Assembly (NCBI GenBank): GCA_030039975.1
Contig: JASHUO010000256.1
Coordinates: 1 to 6,851, forward strand
Direction of reading: 5' to 3'
DNA: 6,851 bases
From: Alphaproteobacteria bacterium
GTDB lineage: Bacteria > Pseudomonadota > Alphaproteobacteria > ATCC43930 > CGMCC-115725
In this document: positions 5,677-6,851 of the stretch, one piece after another
Layout of the letters: every line of letters starts with the position of its first letter
Numbering within the stretch: the stretch's first letter is position 1
The notes under the pieces: generated by a model
What the model saw: the letters and a program-made list of their open reading frames with translations, nothing else
Database searches by the model: none
What the model was told of the DNA's origin: nothing
Position numbers and translations under genes: made by a program

Positions 5677-6246
5677 ATGAGCTATCGCGAAACCTCGCAG
5701 CGCCTGGCGCGCTATCGCGGCGAAATCGCCGAGCTGCGCAAGAAGATGCGCGCGCTGCAGCAGGCGATCGAGCCTGAGGAGGTCGCCCGCTACGAGTTCG
5801 CGACCGTTCAAGGCAAGGTCTCGCTCGCCGCGCTGTTCGGCGACAAGGACAGCCTCTTTGTCATTCACAACATGGGCGCGTCCTGCCCCTATTGCACGCT
5901 CTGGGCCGATGGCTTCAACGGCATATTGCCGCATCTCGAGAACCGCGCCGCCTTCGTCATCGCCTCGCCCGATGCGCCTGAAACGCAAGAGAAGTTCAAG
6001 GCGTCGCGCGGTTGGCGCTTCCGCATGGTGTCGCACCAGGGCACCAGCTTTGCCGCCGATATGGGCTATCGCGGCGAGCGCGGTTGGCTGCCGGGCGTCT
6101 CAGTGTTCAAGCAGCGCGACGACAACATCATCCGCGTCAGCGACACCGGCCTCGGCCCGGGCGACGATTTCTGCTCGCTCTGGCACTTCTTCGCCCTCCT
6201 GCCCGAAGGCAGCGCCGACTGGCGGCCGCGCTTCAGTTATCCGTGA
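5677..6246 (+). CDS. DUF899 thioredoxin-like protein
   Basis: A 189-residue cytoplasmic protein of the DUF899 family, which has a thioredoxin-like fold related to AhpC/TSA. After an N-terminal helical stretch rich in Arg, Lys and Glu (about 8-35), the fold begins at VSLAALFGDKDSLFVIHNM. The candidate redox motif is CPYC (Cys70 and Cys73) in SCPYCTLWADGFNG, the family landmark at the position of the thioredoxin CxxC. Matching family segments follow: FVIASPDAPETQEKFKASRGWRFRMVS and the GxSVFKQRDDN strand. A third Cys lies at 166. ATG 5677 is supported by AGGAGG at nine bases. The substrate is unknown; a disulfide or peroxide reductase role is inferred from the fold and motif only. It follows the ArsR repressor by 31 bases, so its expression is probably released when that repressor loses DNA binding. 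Confidence 0.88.
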   Translation: MSYRETSQRLARYRGEIAELRKKMRALQQAIEPEEVARYEFATVQGKVSLAALFGDKDSLFVIHNMGASCPYCTLWADGFNGILPHLENRAAFVIASPDAPETQEKFKASRGWRFRMVSHQGTSFAADMGYRGERGWLPGVSVFKQRDDNIIRVSDTGLGPGDDFCSLWHFFALLPEGSADWRPRFSYP

Positions 6247-6294
6247 GGGCGGTGGACGGCCGCGCGGGGTTCGCTCGTCGATCGCGATCAGGGA

Positions 6295-6621
6295 TTAGAA
6301 CGAACTCAATATCCAGAGCACGTCGATAATATTGTGAAAGAAGGCAAACCACCGCAGCCGCCGACACCCGGTAAAATAGCTTAAACCCGTATAGGCCAAT
6401 GCGGTCGCAGAATGCGTGCCGAGCCAAGCCAAGGCGGCGACACCCCAATGCCCAGTGCAGAGGCCAGTGCCCGCGCCGACGCCCAGCGACAGCAGGAATA
6501 TCCAGCGGTCCGAAATCGGATCCGGTTCGAGCGCCTGTTGCAGGAACGTCGAGCGCTCTTGAGCCGAAGCTTGCTCTTCGCTTCCATGAGGCGGCGCCCC
6601 GTTTGAAGGTGCTCTCGCCAT
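6295..6621 (-). CDS. Hypothetical small membrane protein
   Basis: A 108-residue open frame on the minus strand that I do not recognise. Residues 1-39 are polar and likely cytoplasmic (QASAQERSTFLQQALEPDP). The rest is hydrophobic, with two or three probable membrane helices: about 40-57 (WIFLLSLGVGAGTGLCTG), about 58-84, and about 91-106 (WFAFFHNIIDVLWIL). The pairing of a soluble N-terminus with Trp/Phe-rich helices and a Cys-containing GCRRLRW loop looks like a real protein rather than a shadow. The stretch is also less GC-rich than its neighbours, especially toward its 3' end. There is no strong ribosome site before ATG 6619-6621, so start and expression are uncertain. It converges on the DUF899 gene with 48 bases between them. 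Another minus-strand frame overlaps (ATG 6657-6659) but turns into Arg/Ser-rich sequence and is less convincing. Confidence 0.6.
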   Translation of the reverse strand: MARAPSNGAPPHGSEEQASAQERSTFLQQALEPDPISDRWIFLLSLGVGAGTGLCTGHWGVAALAWLGTHSATALAYTGLSYFTGCRRLRWFAFFHNIIDVLWILSSF

Positions 6622-6760
6622 TCAGGCCGCCGATTTTGCGCCAAATAAGCCGTGATCACCAGCCTGCTGGTTATCTTTCAACGCGGCCGCGTTGCCGCGG
6701 GTGTGCCGTCGCCCTATCGGATCGACCCGGGCTAATTTACGGGCGCGTCGCCACGCCCGC
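6622..6760. other. Intergenic gap with two short perfect palindromes
   Basis: These 139 bases lie between the small membrane protein and the acyl-CoA synthetase-type gene, both on the minus strand. ACCAGC-CT-GCTGGT (6658-6671) and CAACGCGGCCGCGTTG (6679-6694) are perfect inverted repeats eight bases apart. Neither is followed by a T-run on the minus strand, so a standard Rho-independent terminator for the upstream gene is not evident. TTGAAA read on the minus strand (6681-6676) resembles a -35 element for the small membrane protein, but no good -10 is visible. Confidence 0.5.
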
Positions 6761-6851
6761 TCACGCCGTCTTCTGCTCGACGAGGCCGAGCTCCTTCACC
6801 ATGTGCTCGCGCATCATGAATTTCTGCACCTTGCCGGTGACGGTCATCGGG
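6761..6851 (-). CDS. Acyl-CoA synthetase / AMP-binding enzyme, C-terminal end (partial)
   Basis: Reading the minus strand from the right edge gives 29 codons and a stop (TGA at 6763-6761). The peptide begins PMTVTGKVQKFMMREHM and ends in VEQKTA. PMTVTGK matches the A10 motif (PxxxxGK) of adenylate-forming enzymes, whose Lys (codon at 6830-6832) is the catalytic lysine of the C-terminal lid for the adenylation half-reaction. The VQKF-MRE run after it is typical of fatty-acyl-CoA synthetase-like members that activate carboxylic acids with ATP and CoA. The rest of the gene lies beyond the window, so substrate and subfamily cannot be told. Family confidence is good despite the short length because the motif sits exactly where it should relative to the stop. 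Confidence 0.8.
   Translation of the reverse strand, partial: PMTVTGKVQKFMMREHMVKELGLVEQKTA

Noticed and set aside
4922..5680. A 252-codon plus-strand open frame across the divergent region and arsR
   Set aside because: It overlaps the start of the DUF937 gene, the operator and the whole arsR gene in another frame, and its translation is Arg/Ala/Pro-rich low-quality sequence.
6280..6289. Palindrome GATCGCGATC after the DUF899 gene
   Set aside because: A ten-base palindrome with no loop room and no T-run; expected by chance in this composition.

Overview
This is a GC-rich stretch of bacterial chromosome, most likely from an alphaproteobacterium. The lineage call rests on three things: the order pyruvate dehydrogenase E2 - E3 - lipA - RatA/Coq10-type protein, the sequence style of the E3 subunit (CLNWGC active site), and a CCCTCTCCC-type nested palindromic intergenic repeat of a kind common in Rhizobiales and related genomes. 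The order within the class cannot be fixed from this window.

Positions 1-3736 (+ strand) form a 2-oxoacid dehydrogenase and lipoate block. The window opens inside the catalytic domain of the dihydrolipoamide acetyltransferase (E2). A 155-base gap filled by a nested palindromic repeat follows, then dihydrolipoamide dehydrogenase (E3, lpdA), lipoyl synthase (lipA) and a small SRPBCC/START-fold protein of the RatA/Coq10 family. The last three are tightly spaced (23 and 4 bases) and look like one transcription unit. The logic is coherent: LipA inserts the sulfurs into the lipoyl arm that E2 carries and E3 reoxidises, and the Coq10-like protein relates to ubiquinone-dependent respiration downstream.

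Positions 3761-4954 (- strand) hold a convergent gene for a 397-residue protein. It has an N-terminal DUF937-like domain, a low-complexity linker, one transmembrane helix and a helical C-terminal domain. Its function is unknown.

Positions 4955-5249 are a divergent control region. Next to the rightward gene it carries two TCAAC-N6-GTTGA inverted repeats, 19 bp apart centre to centre. They lie immediately before and over the start of an ArsR-family repressor gene (5250-5645) that lacks the classical metal-binding cysteines. A DUF899 thioredoxin-like protein with a CPYC motif follows 31 bases later (5677-6246). Together they look like a small autoregulated, possibly redox-related operon.

Positions 6247-6851 hold a probable small membrane protein on the - strand (6295-6621, less GC-rich than its surroundings), a gap with two short perfect palindromes, and at the right edge the last 29 codons of an acyl-CoA synthetase-type enzyme on the - strand (6761-6851). 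I see no RNA genes, CRISPR arrays, insertion sequences or integrases. No clearly new system is present; the best candidates for a closer look are the ArsR/DUF899 pair with its double operator, the DUF937 membrane protein, and the repeat inside the pdh operon.
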